Positions 12,318-25,187 of a stretch of 64,000 nucleotides of DNA are shown here, piece by piece. This stretch comes from Siphonodentalium dalli. Lineage: Eukaryota > Mollusca > Scaphopoda > Gadilida > Siphonodentaliidae. The notes under the pieces were generated by a model that saw only the letters and a program-made list of their open reading frames with translations, had not been told where the DNA came from and made no database searches. A program made the position numbers and the translations under genes. The DNA is taken from NCBI GenBank assembly GCA_032622095.1, contig CP136068.1, forward strand, positions 136,781,989 through 136,845,988, given 5' to 3'. Every line of letters begins with the position of its first letter. Within the stretch, counting starts at the first letter, position 1.

Positions 12318-12760
12318 ACATTTCAAATGTTCCAGTATTATATAGGTTATAAGGGTTTTATTGCCATTTTGGGGTGAAAATGGTGATTTTTGCCAAAAAT
12401 GCGATAATTTGGGAATTTGAACATTTATTAGGTACTACATTGGTTACAGTAATAATTTATGCATATTAGGATAGCTTCAAACTTGTACTTAAAATACATT
12501 TTGATAAAACTGCCGAAAATGCCCAATACCTTGAAAAATACCTGTTACCATGGAAACGATATTGAAATTGTTTTTTTTAAATGGCATTATTGGAAAGAAA
12601 TGAAGTGCTGCAATCCTTGCACACAATATAACTTTTTGAAATTTGTTTTCTATGACATGCACTTTTAATCCTGACTTCTGTGTTGGATCATTATTGCAGT
12701 TTATTCAGTTGTTTATTCAGTCATGAAAACGTACCAAATTTTGCCAAATAGTGATGTTTT
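12318..12760 (+). repeat. second unit of the ~550 bp tandem duplication
   Basis: Diverged copy of 11765-12205 with the same order of landmarks; the GTTACCATGGAAAC motif is at 12544-12557. Substitutions and small indels are scattered throughout, without sign of coding constraint. Confidence 0.85.
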
Positions 12761-12877
12761 CTGGACATTTAAAGTGTCATCACCATCAACGTTTCCATCT
12801 GTCATCGACGTCGCCATCCATGGGCGTAGCCAGCTATGGTTCGATGTGTTCGGACGAACCCGCACTTGAAAACAGAG

Positions 12878-13015
12878 TGCCCTCGTCACCTGATCTCCAG
12901 GGTTCGAGAGGTCGTTGGCTCGGGCAACTGCGGGGGTTCGTTAAGTTAATGTATGAACCCCAGAAGTCGCCCAGCCAACGAACCGTCGAACCCGGGAAGT
13001 CAGGCGACGAGGGAA
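12878..13015. repeat. GC-rich imperfect hairpin, ~61 bp arms
   Basis: The left arm (12878-12939) and right arm (12955-13015) pair over most of their length around a 15-base loop; both contain GGGTTCGA and CGTTGGCT-type blocks in mirror image. The GC content stands out from the surroundings. It could be a small MITE or a structured RNA hairpin; sequence alone does not decide. Confidence 0.6.
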
Positions 13016-13077
13016 CTTTTAAAAGCAGTCGGCAGAAGCATGATCGGCCAATACTAGATTATTTTACATTAAATTGA

Positions 13078-14796
13078 GGTCCGTATAATGTTTAAGTGAA
13101 ATCCGCACATACGCCGGGGCGAAAATTTGATTTTAATATGAATCAAATCAATAGTCCCATGGCATGTCGGCATAGCTGTCGCATGAGTGCTTAAGGGTTC
13201 TAAGTCCACATTACCCTTTTTGTGGGAAGTTTTTGATACCAAGTTCAGGAATATCGGTACATAGCTAATGTACCGTTATCTCATATTTGATTCGAGAATG
13301 CGCAAAAAGCACAATATGGCACTCATTGTTCAATGGTATTGGTTGAGAAGTAATATTGATTTTTCTGTTTGGACATACATGTAGAACATTCTAGTCACAG
13401 CCTCGCCATTTTTGTTCCATTCTTAATTGGTTGCACACTTAGAACAGTTCAGCACACATGAACAGGAAGCACACATTTGCGCAGAAAGCGTATACGTGTT
13501 GTAACTGCTCTACTAACTGTAACTATTTCGTGATTTCTTTAATTAATGCAATAATTGATCCCATTTGAATGGCAGATTAAGAAACAAGAATATAAATATA
13601 ATGCCAACATCGCCAAACACACAAAAAAACATTATTTAATTTATTGTCAGCTGACATTTTAAAAATGCGCAACTTGTTTGGGCACAACATTTGGGCACCT
13701 ACGTTGTTATTTAAATGGTTGCATTGGTATAAATATTAAGATAGTCCATAAACCAACCGGGGACAATCTTACATTTAGAACCGATGTATAATAATTTGAA
13801 AATTCAGAGTCAACTACACGTTTTTTTTTTATAAAATTTGAGACCCACAAATAATTATAAAGCATTTAATCCACCATGGATTTCCACAATTATGTTAATA
13901 TGTTGATTGATTCTGATCGCAAAAGCTTACCTACCATGTGCTACTCGGCTCAGATGCATGTAGCTAACATATCGGTGCTAAAATATTGTGCACTTGAGCA
14001 TCTTTACACAATTGAGTCCATGTCACCACAGTTATGTACATTGAACAGTGACCGAAACCCTTCCCATAATGTGCACATAAACATCATACCAATAGGATAA
14101 GCACAGAATATATAGGGCGTGTATATTCTTGGAAATGGGTTAATGGACACGGAATGTGTTCCCGTTACTAACAACAACAACACTAGCTGATTTCTGACAC
14201 GTGATACATAATATACAACATGCGTGCAAGGGGACACTTTTGGCATTCGCATAGTCCTGATATAATCGAACGTGAGTTTTACATTCATTTCACTCATTAA
14301 TTAACTGTCAAACGAATACGACAATAATGCATCGTCCGTGGCACTCTATATATATACTCGAACATGTGATGATCTCAATTAATAATATAGTGTTTGAAAC
14401 AATAAATCCAATGGCGGTAACAAGTGTCATACTGTGAATTTACATATTTAGACATAAGTATCGGTGTCAGATTTCGCAAAGTACCGTCGGCACCAGGACA
14501 TTCGATATCTATTCTGCGCTGGGAACAGTATCGTACCCGCGGTACTGGTACCGCAGTACCAGTTATTTAATTTCCACCAATTAATCACTCATAATACTCG
14601 AGAATAGGCCATAATAATGATTGACGCGTTGGATGCGACAAACTTTGCTTTCCATTGCCGCTGGGTTTGTTCGTGAACTGTAGCTATTGTTGGTCGATTT
14701 AAACTTAATATTTATATTATTTATATTCCCGTCCACTGCATGATCCATGTACATAATTGTATGCAACATATATAGTCTAGTCGATAAACTAAAATG
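13078..14796. other. no recognised gene
   Basis: AT-rich DNA with only short unrelated open frames. A small palindromic patch with GGTACTGGTACC occurs near 14540. Confidence 0.5.
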
Positions 14797-15929
14797 TTAG
14801 GGTCAACCAAGAAAAACTTTGGACTAAGTTGTTTTTATGCTATTTTTAAGAGGGATATCTCCTCTATAACGTATCCAAAATTCGCTAAAATCCGCTTTGA
14901 GTATTTGTTGTAATCCAAGATGGCGTCCACGATAGCAGTTGTTATCGAAACATGCTGAATTATGTGGTAAGTGCACCATCTAATACCAAATTAGTAATAA
15001 AAGACAATACAATGCTTTTAGTAGAGTCGCTTATGTACTTCCTTGGGAAATTTTTTAACAAATGTAGAGACTATGATATTATGATAGGGTATCACTTACT
15101 TTTTCGGAAAAAGTTTGTTAGACTTCATGGGTCTGCCACTGGAGAGAATTATGACGTCACAAAGATAACGTCATTGTCAGTTCAGTTCAGATGTTGGGTT
15201 GTCCTAAGAACTAACGAATTCAGCGCATATTTCTTAATTGTTATACATTTTTTTCAGTTAGGGCAATTCATCAATAGTAGTTCTCAAAGTACAGTACCCA
15301 ATTTCACGGGAAAATGTTATTCCAGTCAAAGATGGCTGCCAAAATGGCACAAGAAAATCAACATTTTTGCGATTTTCAAGAATCTCATGTAAATGACCTT
15401 CCGTTTGGTAGCGACAGCGAATTGTGACAAGTCTGTGTTTAATTATTGCTTCAGCAATGCGGTGACCAATTATATTGTACAAAACATGTTCGATCTGTCA
15501 AAAATCCACTTTAGATAACCGAATTATAGCATCTTGTCAAAAATCAATTCCAATTTTGTAGCAATGGATTTAAAGAAATGAGCGGCATTCAGTGATGGGA
15601 AATAAGTATTCGTGCCACACACGCAATTATTATCACACTTCAACAAAACTGTTCAATTTCATCCAAGATGGCTACCAAGTGGCAGTCAAAATACAAAAGT
15701 CAGTGTTCGTTACGGTACATCACCAAATGTCGCCCTGGCATTCCATCATAGGGAATTAGGTTAATGGGCTACTTTTAAGTAAATGCGCATAGCTTTAATT
15801 TCTTATACACATTAGCGATGCCCTACTCGTCATTTCTTCAAATTTCCTAATATTAAGTGAGGAGGGTGTTGAAGAGAAAATCCAACTATGTGAAATTAGA
15901 AAGTATCTTAGACCGCCATTTTAGCTCGG

Positions 15930-18600
15930 GTGGGCAAGTGTTACTATTCCAATGTCTAGACTTCTGTGCTATACTCTAAGCCAGCGTACTATGCAGTTAA
16001 TCGTTAGTGTTAGTTCTTGTCGTTACATATCGGTAGAAAATGCATATAGTGTATCATAGAAGGTAGCAATATCCAATTGTTCATTGTGATAGCTATACCA
16101 TGAATCTTGGCAAGCAAGAAACAACACATCCATGTTTATAAAACACAAACAATAGTAGAATTAATTAAATGGCTGTCATTTGGCCTGCTTGTCTCACAGT
16201 TAGTTGCGCTGGAACCTTTAATTAAATTTGCATGGTAACACAATTTGAACCACGTTTAGCTGAACTTAGCATGTTTCAATCGTATTGATAACCACGACAG
16301 ATCAAAATAGAATAGACACCCATAGGTGGGTAATATATCCGTATAAGCGGTAGTATCCCGTAACAAGCTTAAAGTGATATAATGTGAATACCAGGTTCTG
16401 AAATCTGGATTATTGTTTTCAACAAAGTAGTCCAACCACTTTCATTGCATATGTGGAGTTTTGAAAAGTTAGTATAAGTTAGTGACCACACAGGACATGT
16501 TATTCAGTTGAAATGAACATTGTCATACACCAGGCTAGATCCCCACAAACGGGCGAAGTTGTGTGTACGGTTCTTGGCTTTTCTCGTTTTCAGTTAATTG
16601 GTGGTAGCCACACAAAGTGATTCGCCCAATATACGAAAGGTGGCTTGGCATGAACACGGTATGCTAGTATGGACCATTGATAGTATACATCAAACTAATA
16701 TCCCATATTGATTTATGATTTAGGCGTGTGAAAAGTTTAGTGAGACAATACATTACGTTTGTACATTAGTTCAATATGAAAGAGGTTCTGGGCAAGGGTT
16801 AGGACTGTGCTGCCGGTCGCACTTGATTAGTGATTATTTTGAAGTTTATCGAAATCAACAGGGGCTGCGCAACTGTTTGCATATCCAATCATGCAGCTTA
16901 CATGCCGAAAGAATGTTAATGGTAAGCGCAATAGATACGAGCCAAAAATAGACAGGCGATACTTATTATGATACTATTTCCCGCGTGTTGACAAACTGTA
17001 CGACCACACGGTGGGAAACGGATGAAGAATCCATTGGTAGTGATGGATCATGTCATTAATTTGATTTATTATGTCTAAAATACTCTGGAAACAAGGTTCT
17101 TAATACTGAATGACATTATGGGGCATCGCAGTCCACTAACTTCTTACAACATAATGTCAAGTAATAGTTGGAGTTAATAACAACTCATGACGTGCCATGT
17201 TGATTCTGGTTATAACGTTATCATGAACCAAAGGAAATGTGGACATGAAGGAAGTTGAATTAGCACGCGTAACTACGGATATGGCGATGGTTCACTTTAA
17301 TAATAATGGCATCTTTCAGATCATATTATATTGGCCGATCCATATATATCCTAACTCTATTCGATTGGGAGTTATCAGTCAGATCAGTCTGGCTATATCC
17401 CATCAATTGAATATATCATGCTGCATTCATGCATCTTGATACCCCCCCCCCCCCCCCCCATCAAGTGACATATATAGATTAACTTCAGCAGAAAACGGTC
17501 ATGGTGAGGTTATTGTACGAAGAACTCAATACATGTTCACGTGAAAATCAATCCAGTTTGATCAGATATAATTTAGTTTAAACAGTATTTATTCCATGAA
17601 TAATACAAAAACTATATAAGTATACGTTTAATCGTGGACCGGATTCGACATCAACTGTGCGGGCTTATGTGAGTAATTTCCGGGAATCATTTTATATTCA
17701 CCCCACCTAACGAGAGTGTTATGGTCCAGATACACATTAGCGCTACTTGTATATGAGACAATCTAATTATATACATTTGTACATACATGTAGTGATATAT
17801 AAATATGCTAATATCGCTGTAATACAAGTAAATATATTGCTTGATATAGTTCAAATTTGTCAATATCCCATCTTGATCGTCATAGTAATGCACGTGTGGA
17901 AATGTACCGGTACTTAGTATGAACTGGTGACAAGAAGCAGTTTAAGCTTGAGGCAATAATCAACATTTCTTCCTTGCACATATGTTTGCCAGAATGGTAG
18001 AAGGGGGTTTCTGATAATTTTGTGTCGATTTTCCATTCCAATCACCAAGAGTACCCATACAAGGATTGATTTTACGAAGACTTGTATAGATATTATGTCA
18101 GAAAACGTCCGTGTAACTTCGACAGAATATCCTACCTCGTTCATCTACCAAGCCTATACCGGCGGTATACATGTATCATGGTGAAATGGAAAAGAATAAA
18201 GTATAGCTAGAATATCTGAACAAGGCCCCGGGCGATCTCCTGGTTTATATTTTCAATTTCAGGCTTCAAAAGCCAGCTACTGTTAGCTATATGCAGTAAT
18301 ATGATTGAGTCGTCGCTAGACCTTTTAGTATACGAGTAAATAAACTCAATCGTTATCGATATACAAGAACGTATGGCGATCACATGCATGATTTGAGCAT
18401 TGCTAGCTGACATCGCCTGGAGTTGGCAACTTCACTATTATCTCCACATACCACGTTGGTCTCTATTAAAATATTTATATAATATTAGAATCGAGTTTGG
18501 CACAAGTTCATATACTTATCGTGCTTGAACATATATTTCAGTTTTATATATATCTCACCGAAAGCCCATGTATGATAATGCTATGCGTATGTACCTTTCT
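15930..18600. other. central part of the large inverted structure, no recognised gene
   Basis: No coding sequence, RNA gene or clear internal repeat was recognised. Short frames such as 17239-17439 are not protein-like. Confidence 0.45.
17442..17459. repeat. poly-C tract (18 C)
   Basis: Eighteen consecutive C residues, the longest homopolymer of this kind in the window. Confidence 0.95.
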
Positions 18601-20746
18601 TACACGCTGTGATGTATTTCGGAAATATATGTATTTTAATGTCAAATTTCGCCATTTCCGCACATTGGCGGCCACCTTGCTTACAATGAGATATTAATAA
18701 CTCCGGATAATCTAAATCGGAGTACATTCATTCATATATCTAACACCGAGATATCGTTCTCCCGTGGTGCACGATGCTTATTTGGACAATAATTGTCATA
18801 TGAACTCGCATTTTGAATCACTGCGGTAAGCCAACTACTATGAATGTGCCATAACATGGCGAATATTTATTTTAAAGAAGCAAATTAGTGTATTACATTC
18901 ACCTTATGCATGACAGAAACGTAATTGGATGAAAGAGGGTAGCATTTGCGTATTATTGTATTTTGGCCGCCATCTTGGAAGCCATCTTGGATTAAGTTGA
19001 CAGTTTCTGGATCCAGTTAGATGTAAATACATTGTGTAATGATCATGCTCATTTCCATCATCGATTAATTCTAAATTTCTATAAGGAAATAGTTAGAAAA
19101 TATGAAAGTATATTTTGGCGAAATTCATACCACTTCCTGCCACTTCCTTTAAATCATAGCATTTCGAGAACACAATCAAGGTTATGATTAAAGAAATCAA
19201 CTAAGTGAGTTGGTGTCAAGATTGAAGGGAAGTATATTCCCTAATCGTTACCAGTTCGATAAAATCGGAAATGATATAGGCGACATGTATGGAAAATCAT
19301 AAATTTTCCCAATTCCGGTCGCCATTTTGGCGGCCATCTTTGATCGAGAGGGCAAATTATTATATAAAAATACAACATGGCGTCATACCATACACGGTAC
19401 AAAAGGATTGTCATATATTTAATATCACAATTATATTTTTATCATGTAATCTAACAATGGCTAACTTAAAACAATGAGCGTGACGTCATCAGACCACCCA
19501 GTCGCGACCCCAGGGGGTCTAACAAATTTTGTTCTGAAGTAGAGACCATATACTGGCTCATGAACATGGTCTCTATATTTGTTCATGAATTTCCCACGGG
19601 AGCCCAAAATCGGACAAAAGCCACTCTACTATTTGTCGTAAACATTATCTGTAGAATGGTCTGTCCCAAATGGTCGCCAAATTGGACAAAATATGATGAA
19701 AATTACAATTTGTGGAAAATTGAATAGCTAGTCCGATAAGAGTGAAAACGCCCTCCAATTATCCGAGGAAGAATGATTGCATAGTTTAAGGCTAACTTTT
19801 GATAATAGATGGACGAATATCTCTCTAATGCCTCTCGCCAGAGAGCAAGCCAAAGCAGGGTCTCACACAACGGTTCAATCTGGACTTTTTGGGCGCCCAG
19901 AAACAGAAAAATAACGCAGTTATTATCTGTACTACTTATCGCGAATCATGTGATATATGTGTAATTAAACAGTTAAATGATATTTAATAGGTATGTATTG
20001 ATTCTAAGACCTTTTCTAGAAACCGAAATATATGTACTCAGAGCAGTCCCACAAATGTGACAGATCATCATTTATTTTTAAATCTACAAAATCAAACCTG
20101 TCAAAATGCACTATACAATAAGTGTGTGAGCTATTCACAGAGTAGTCGGTAAAATGTGTAGATCCTATTGTCCGTGTCTTAAAATAATAGTCATAGTTGC
20201 CTCCGGTCAAGTGATGAAACATGAATATTTAGCTTTGATCACACTAATGCATGGTGGTATGCTATGAACGCAAATTATCAAAACACCAAGGTGTACCATA
20301 GACTATCTTCAATAAATTCTCAACTTAACCAAAAGTGGCTACATACTCTGTGGCAGAGACTGTCTTTATACCTGGAAATAAAATGTGCTTATATTCAATA
20401 AGGCCACATATACGTACTATGTTTTCTGCAACTGCATCACCGCGCTTAACCCATCTCTCTAATGTTACACATACCTGCTACAAGCAAAACCATAAATAGC
20501 ATCATTGAGTGAATGGTCAACCCAGAAATAATATCTTTAAACGCCGATGACCTGATATTTAGCCCAAGTACGTGGGTGACAATGGCAAGATATTTTAAAA
20601 CAATAAGATGTTGAAACTAATATTGTGTATTGCATTGTAGCATATTGTCATTGTAAAGTGCCGACTGAAGCAATTTGAACAAAATTGTTTACTAAGAAAC
20701 CGATTTGGTAGCAGCATAAAAATTGGTCTTAAATAAAATGTACAAT

Positions 20747-20972
20747 GTATCGTCTCTTCGATCTGGTGACATGGGGTGCTAATCTAATGAAGAGATGAAT
20801 GCTTCTTTACAATACAATCAACATTACGACATACGTGTATGGTTTATTATCGCGGAGAGTATTAACATTTTCGGAAATGTAACTATTATTTACGCCGCAA
20901 GTGTGTGCTCTTCATTTTCAGCGTTAAATTCAATAATTAATCACAAATCCAAACGAAACTACCACGCACTGT
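20747..20972 (+). repeat. dispersed repeat, copy B (pair at 9329-9488)
   Basis: Identical or nearly so to 9329-9488 over CGTCTCTTCGATCTGGTGAC and over CAGCGTTAAATTCAATAATT to CACGCACTGT. It holds about 107 extra bases between them. The copies are about 11.4 kb apart on the same strand. Confidence 0.75.
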
Positions 20973-21583
20973 GCGGCGAAACATTACTTTGAGTGTTGCA
21001 TGCCCGCTATAATTTTGTTTGACCAGACTGTTGGATGTATTCTAAGCAGAAAACCTAAACTTTAAATACGTAAATCATAGGGATTAACCTGCGTTGCAGT
21101 CAACAATGAATCCGTCATATGGATATGTGTTACTGATATGCGTATCTTTGAAGATATTTAACAACATACTTGTAAATTACCAATACGTATTTTCACTTCT
21201 AGGTGGTTATCCAATATGTTGCTTTCATCGTAGCATGACTTGGAGTTGCGGCCATTTTGACAGCCATTTCATGGTCGCGATTGTACTATTTTCTGTCCTT
21301 GTCACTCTATTCGCTCCCGTACTCTAATTTCACACACGGGTATATATCGGATGGAGGAGTAAAGCATGCTAGTGTCGCTGATGAGGGATATATATATGCT
21401 GATATATATAGAAAACCCTGCTTTACAAGACCGGAAAAAGGCACTTTTAAATCTCTGTAAAATTAATTGCTCACAGCGGATTTTAGCGGATTTTGGATAT
21501 GTTATAGAGGGTATATTCCTCAATAACAGGGAATAATAACCAACTTAGTCCAGATTTTTTCTAGGTCAAACCTTTTATCGAAC

Positions 21584-22498
21584 AGACTAATACGTTACAT
21601 TATACATGCACGAACGTTGTATAAATATTGTATGCATGTGGCAGAATTTGACAGGTGTAGGGTACACGTATCCCTGCAGCATCGCCACAGTAAAATATAA
21701 CAATGTCGGATCAATGACCTTAATCCGATATATTTTATCACAAGGTGACCGAAACAATTCCACACAACATTGTTGTCAGCCAAGTCGTGGCTGTTTACTT
21801 AGCGGTGTGTATATCGTTCGATCATTGTGTTAAACAGAATGCTGATGAAAAATCTGAACCTATAATTCTGAATTCTATCATAAAGCCTGTAGACGTGTAT
21901 ATGTATTTAACATTTATTGACATATTATGATCCTTGTAACTGAACCGGAATGTGATACACGGCCACGGGAGCTTAAATCAAGGACGCGATGTCCTCATGA
22001 CGATTCGTGTGTGCACTTCTCACAATAGCAGCACACGGAACGTATATTGTGTAACTAATATGACCCATCATGAAAACATGTGATCCACGAACACTATAGC
22101 GACATAACTGAATTCAGCTTCAAATATATATCCAAAATAGTTGTTAACGTTGCGTCAACACGCTTTATATACTAAAGCATCATTGATCAGTAGTTACACT
22201 GTAGCGTCAGGGCCCAAGCTATAGGGGTTGAAAACAAGGAAAAGAGACTGGAGATTTTAGGGAGACTTCAGCCCAAAATAGGGAGAAGTGGGAAGACTTC
22301 AGAAAAACATAAGAAACACATAGGCCACATAAAGATATTGTTTGAGTCTCTGACACCGCCTCATTGAAATAAAAGGCCCGCGTTGGACGTTTTATTTCCA
22401 TTTTCGATATTCTGATTAAAAAACAAATGAAAAATTAAAAAAGTTAAAAACATTTGTTTGGATACACCAAAGAAATGTTTAATTACAAATAAAAACAA
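21584..22498. other. no recognised gene
   Basis: Short open frames on both strands, none protein-like or supported by splice signals. Nothing else stands out. Confidence 0.45.
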
Positions 22499-23017
22499 TT
22501 AAAGGCACGGGCGGCGGCTTTCGTTGCAGAAATATTCATATTTGTTCAAATGGCCATCAACAGAAGTAACACCAAAATATATACAGTTCTGCTCATATGC
22601 CAACATAATCAGCGCGTACATAATATATTGTCGTCAAGACGTACGGTGGTGTAAGTAAACAAGAGACTGCTCGTGTTGCAGAAGTTGTGCTTCTGTTTAC
22701 CTAACACAGCGCAATTATATTGGTTAATCACACACACATGATATAAACGCTCTTTATTATTTCCATATCAGGAAAACAGTAACAAATAACGCTCTTTATG
22801 TTTACCATATCCGGATCTAAATATGTTTACATAACTAAATATTTGTTTACATAACAAAGCGGACAGAATTGACAATAACATAATGTTTATGCCATATTTC
22901 TGATTGGCATTAGAACAAAGTCTGTCTATATCTTACTATTCCTTATGTTTATGGCAGTTTTTGACGGAGGTGAATAATTTAACAGCATAGCCACCGCCAA
23001 CACCGCCCGTATTTTAA
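22499..23017 (+). mobile_element. ~500 bp TTAA MITE, copy 2 of 3
   Basis: Begins TTAAAGGCACGG and ends near CCCGTATTTTAA. Internal order matches 11197-11698, including AACGCTCTTTATGTTTACCAT and ACAAAGTCTGTCTAT, with many substitutions. This is the most diverged of the three copies. Confidence 0.8.
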
Positions 23018-23382
23018 AAATATTAATAGTTGTTATCAGTGTATTTATTCCCTATCCAATTAATAAAATATTATCATTACAAGAATCCGTCTGATTTTCA
23101 GACAATAAGCTCAACAAGCGTTTGTGAAACTTAATATCAAATCATTCCCCGCAATAAATATGGCTCCTGCTGCACTTTTATGTATCTGTCGTGTTTGTAT
23201 CACCTAAACATCCCACCAAATGAAAAATATTTCATTCCAAATTTCCTATGTATACTTTTTATAACTGAGTCTGAGTATCCATTTATAGTATAGAAAGGGT
23301 TATATGTTGCCACTCAATCCTGATTACCGGCGGTTCTTATAGGTGAGAACCGGCGCCGCATTTATCGCGGTTACGATTCCGG

Positions 23383-23634
23383 TACTGGTACCGATTACGA
23401 ACCCTGATCGGTGTTCAATCCCAGACAATATAATATAATTTCAGGTTCAAATGAGTACATTTAATTTTACTATAGACAAAGGCGATATAGACCACATAAT
23501 AGTTTGATAACGTCTAGGCTATGTCTGTTTAATTATGTTCTGTTTAAAAAAAAACAGAACTCATTTGAAATTGAAATTATATTATATATTGTCTCGGATT
23601 GAACACCGATCAGGGTTCGTAATCGGTATCAGTA
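23383..23634. mobile_element. ~250 bp inverted-repeat MITE
   Basis: Arms 23383-23456 and 23559-23634 pair over about 75 bases; landmark GAACCCTGATCGGTGTTCAA at 23399 is mirrored at 23599. The spacer carries its own smaller palindrome (TCTGTTT, A tract, AAACAGA). Target duplication is not clear. Confidence 0.75.
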
Positions 23635-23913
23635 TTTGTCTGGGACCACCTGCTACGACTCGCGAGTTCTGTAGTAGCAATCGTCCATTCCTGTGGTATA
23701 TAGCTCACGAGTTCTATATAGTAAATTCAACGAGCTATGTATAGTAACTTGAGGTCACGAGTTGTGTAGTATAAACCAAGCCATCATATACAGTTGACCG
23801 TTGGTGTGAAACTTGCATCTGAGGTTTATGGTCCGTGGTTCAACTGTGCGCATTCCAGCGGATTGTTACATGTACATGTATACGAGCGTCATACATGTGC
23901 ATCTGAAAACCAC

Positions 23914-23960
23914 TAAATCACGTCATTGTACGGCGGCGTGGAACCGCCACCTATACTCTT
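23914..23960 (+). repeat. short dispersed GC-rich hairpin, copy 2
   Basis: Related to 10934-10980 (CGGCGGCGTGGAACCGCCACC); lies directly before the 75-bp tandem array. Confidence 0.6.
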
Positions 23961-23970
23961 TAGTTATTAA

Positions 23971-24556
23971 CTACTGTGGAAAGGTCCACAAAATGCGGGT
24001 AATATTATCGAGGAATTAAGGGCAGATAAACCGTGCGCTATAAGACTACCGCGGAAAGGGCCACAAAATGCGGGTAATATTATCGAGGAATTAAGGGCTG
24101 ATAAACCATGCGTTATGCGACTACCGCGGAAAGGTCCACAAAATGCGGGTAATATTATCGAGGAATTAAGGGCTGATAAACCATGCGTTATGCGACTACT
24201 GCGGAAAGGTCCACAAAATGCGGGTAATATTATCGAGGAATTAAGGGCTGATAAACCATGCGTTATGCGACTACTGCGGAAAGGTCCACAAAATGCGGGT
24301 AATATTATCGAGGAATTAAGGGCTGATAAACCTTGCGTTATAAGACTACCGCGGAAAGGTCCACAAAATACGGGTAATATTATCGAGGAATTAAGGGCTG
24401 ATAAACCATGCGTTATGCGACTACTGCGGAAAGGTCCACAAAGTGCGGGTAACCTTATCGAGGAGTCAAGGGCAGATAAACCGTGTGTTATAAGACTACC
24501 GCGGGTGATACTATATAATTTATCGAGGAATTAACGGCAGATAAACCGTGCGTGGC
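23971..24556 (+). repeat. tandem array of 75-bp units, 7 full plus 1 partial
   Basis: Units start at 23971, 24046, 24121, 24196, 24271, 24346, 24421 and 24496 (last one partial). Every full unit is exactly 75 bases, so there are no indels in 525 bases. Because 75 is a multiple of three, one frame stays open throughout (see the open frame at 24115-24534). Confidence 0.95.
24115..24534 (+). CDS. repeat-encoded open frame, 25-residue repeats (doubtful gene)
   Basis: This frame translates the 75-bp array into 25-residue repeats of the form MRLLRKGPQNAGNIIEELRA followed by DKPCV, about five times from the first ATG. The same frame is open upstream to about 23968 without an ATG. Each repeat is basic at its start and acidic near IIEEL, and could form a short amphipathic helix (inference). 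Differences between units include both silent changes (GGT/GGG, CCA/CCG/CCT) and replacements (Leu/Pro, Ala/Thr, Ile/Leu), so no clear purifying selection is visible. I do not recognise the peptide. The likeliest reading is a minisatellite that happens to stay open. Confidence 0.2.
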   Translation: MRLPRKGPQNAGNIIEELRADKPCVMRLLRKGPQNAGNIIEELRADKPCVMRLLRKGPQNAGNIIEELRADKPCVIRLPRKGPQNTGNIIEELRADKPCVMRLLRKGPQSAGNLIEESRADKPCVIRLPRVILYNLSRN

Positions 24557-25187
24557 AACATAAACAATAATCGGACTTGGAAAAAAAAATCCAGATTGCC
24601 AGGCAAATTTGCCAATGTTTTAACGTACCCTTACATCAGTACACACACACACTGTTAACGTGGATGTACATTTAAATCCTACATCATAATACCATGCAAA
24701 GAGAACCGTCGTTTGCCATCGTTACACGTCATAATTATATATATTGAGGCCAGGATTCAACAGTAGTAACACAACCCTCCATGCAATTGGAATTACACTT
24801 CACCAGGCGTGTATCACATTTGAAAAGAGAATTATGTTACAAAACATGCGTGCTCGGTTGATACGCATAAATAGCTTAAGTACAATAGTTTCGGATTTCG
24901 TAGATTATGTCGCCAAACATATATAAAAATGGGTACAATAACAGTTACTGTATGTAGTATCAGCTGGTTGTGTGCGAGAAATTAAATTAAAAACAGCTGG
25001 ACACTTGTTGTGATATTATTTGAGGGCATATAAAGCCTTTTGATACTAGATTTTTCTCCATCACAATTCGCATAATTCGATGTTTAAAATGAGCTATATC
25101 CGCGTCAGCAGACCCTTTCACTTTATTTCCACGTTATTCGGGAGTTTCTCTGATGTGTTAGTGTGTCGAATCATATAGGTATCACGG
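24557..25187. other. no recognised gene
   Basis: AT-rich spacer between two tandem arrays; the frame at 24744-24926 is not protein-like. Confidence 0.45.

Larger units (their letters stand above)
14800..21573. mobile_element. very large degraded inverted-repeat structure (~6.8 kb)
   Basis: The left edge (14800-14901) contains GACTAAGTTG, a CCTCTATAAC block and AAAATTCGCTAAAATCCGCT. The right edge (21470-21573) carries the mirror: AGCGGATTTTAGCGGATTTT, GTTATAGAGG, CAACTTAGTC and GGTCAAACC. Inside, motifs of the AAGATGGCNGCC type face right in the left part (near 14918, 15331, 15666). Their reverse complements appear in the right part (near 18650, 18966, 19318, 21248), at roughly 330-400 base intervals. 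This suggests arms built of degenerate tandem units. No transposase is recognised and the exact termini and target duplication are unclear. Confidence 0.5.

Noticed and set aside
14952-15392. 146-codon open frame inside the large inverted structure
   Set aside because: Not protein-like; contains the degenerate AAGATGGCTGCC repeat and no known motif.
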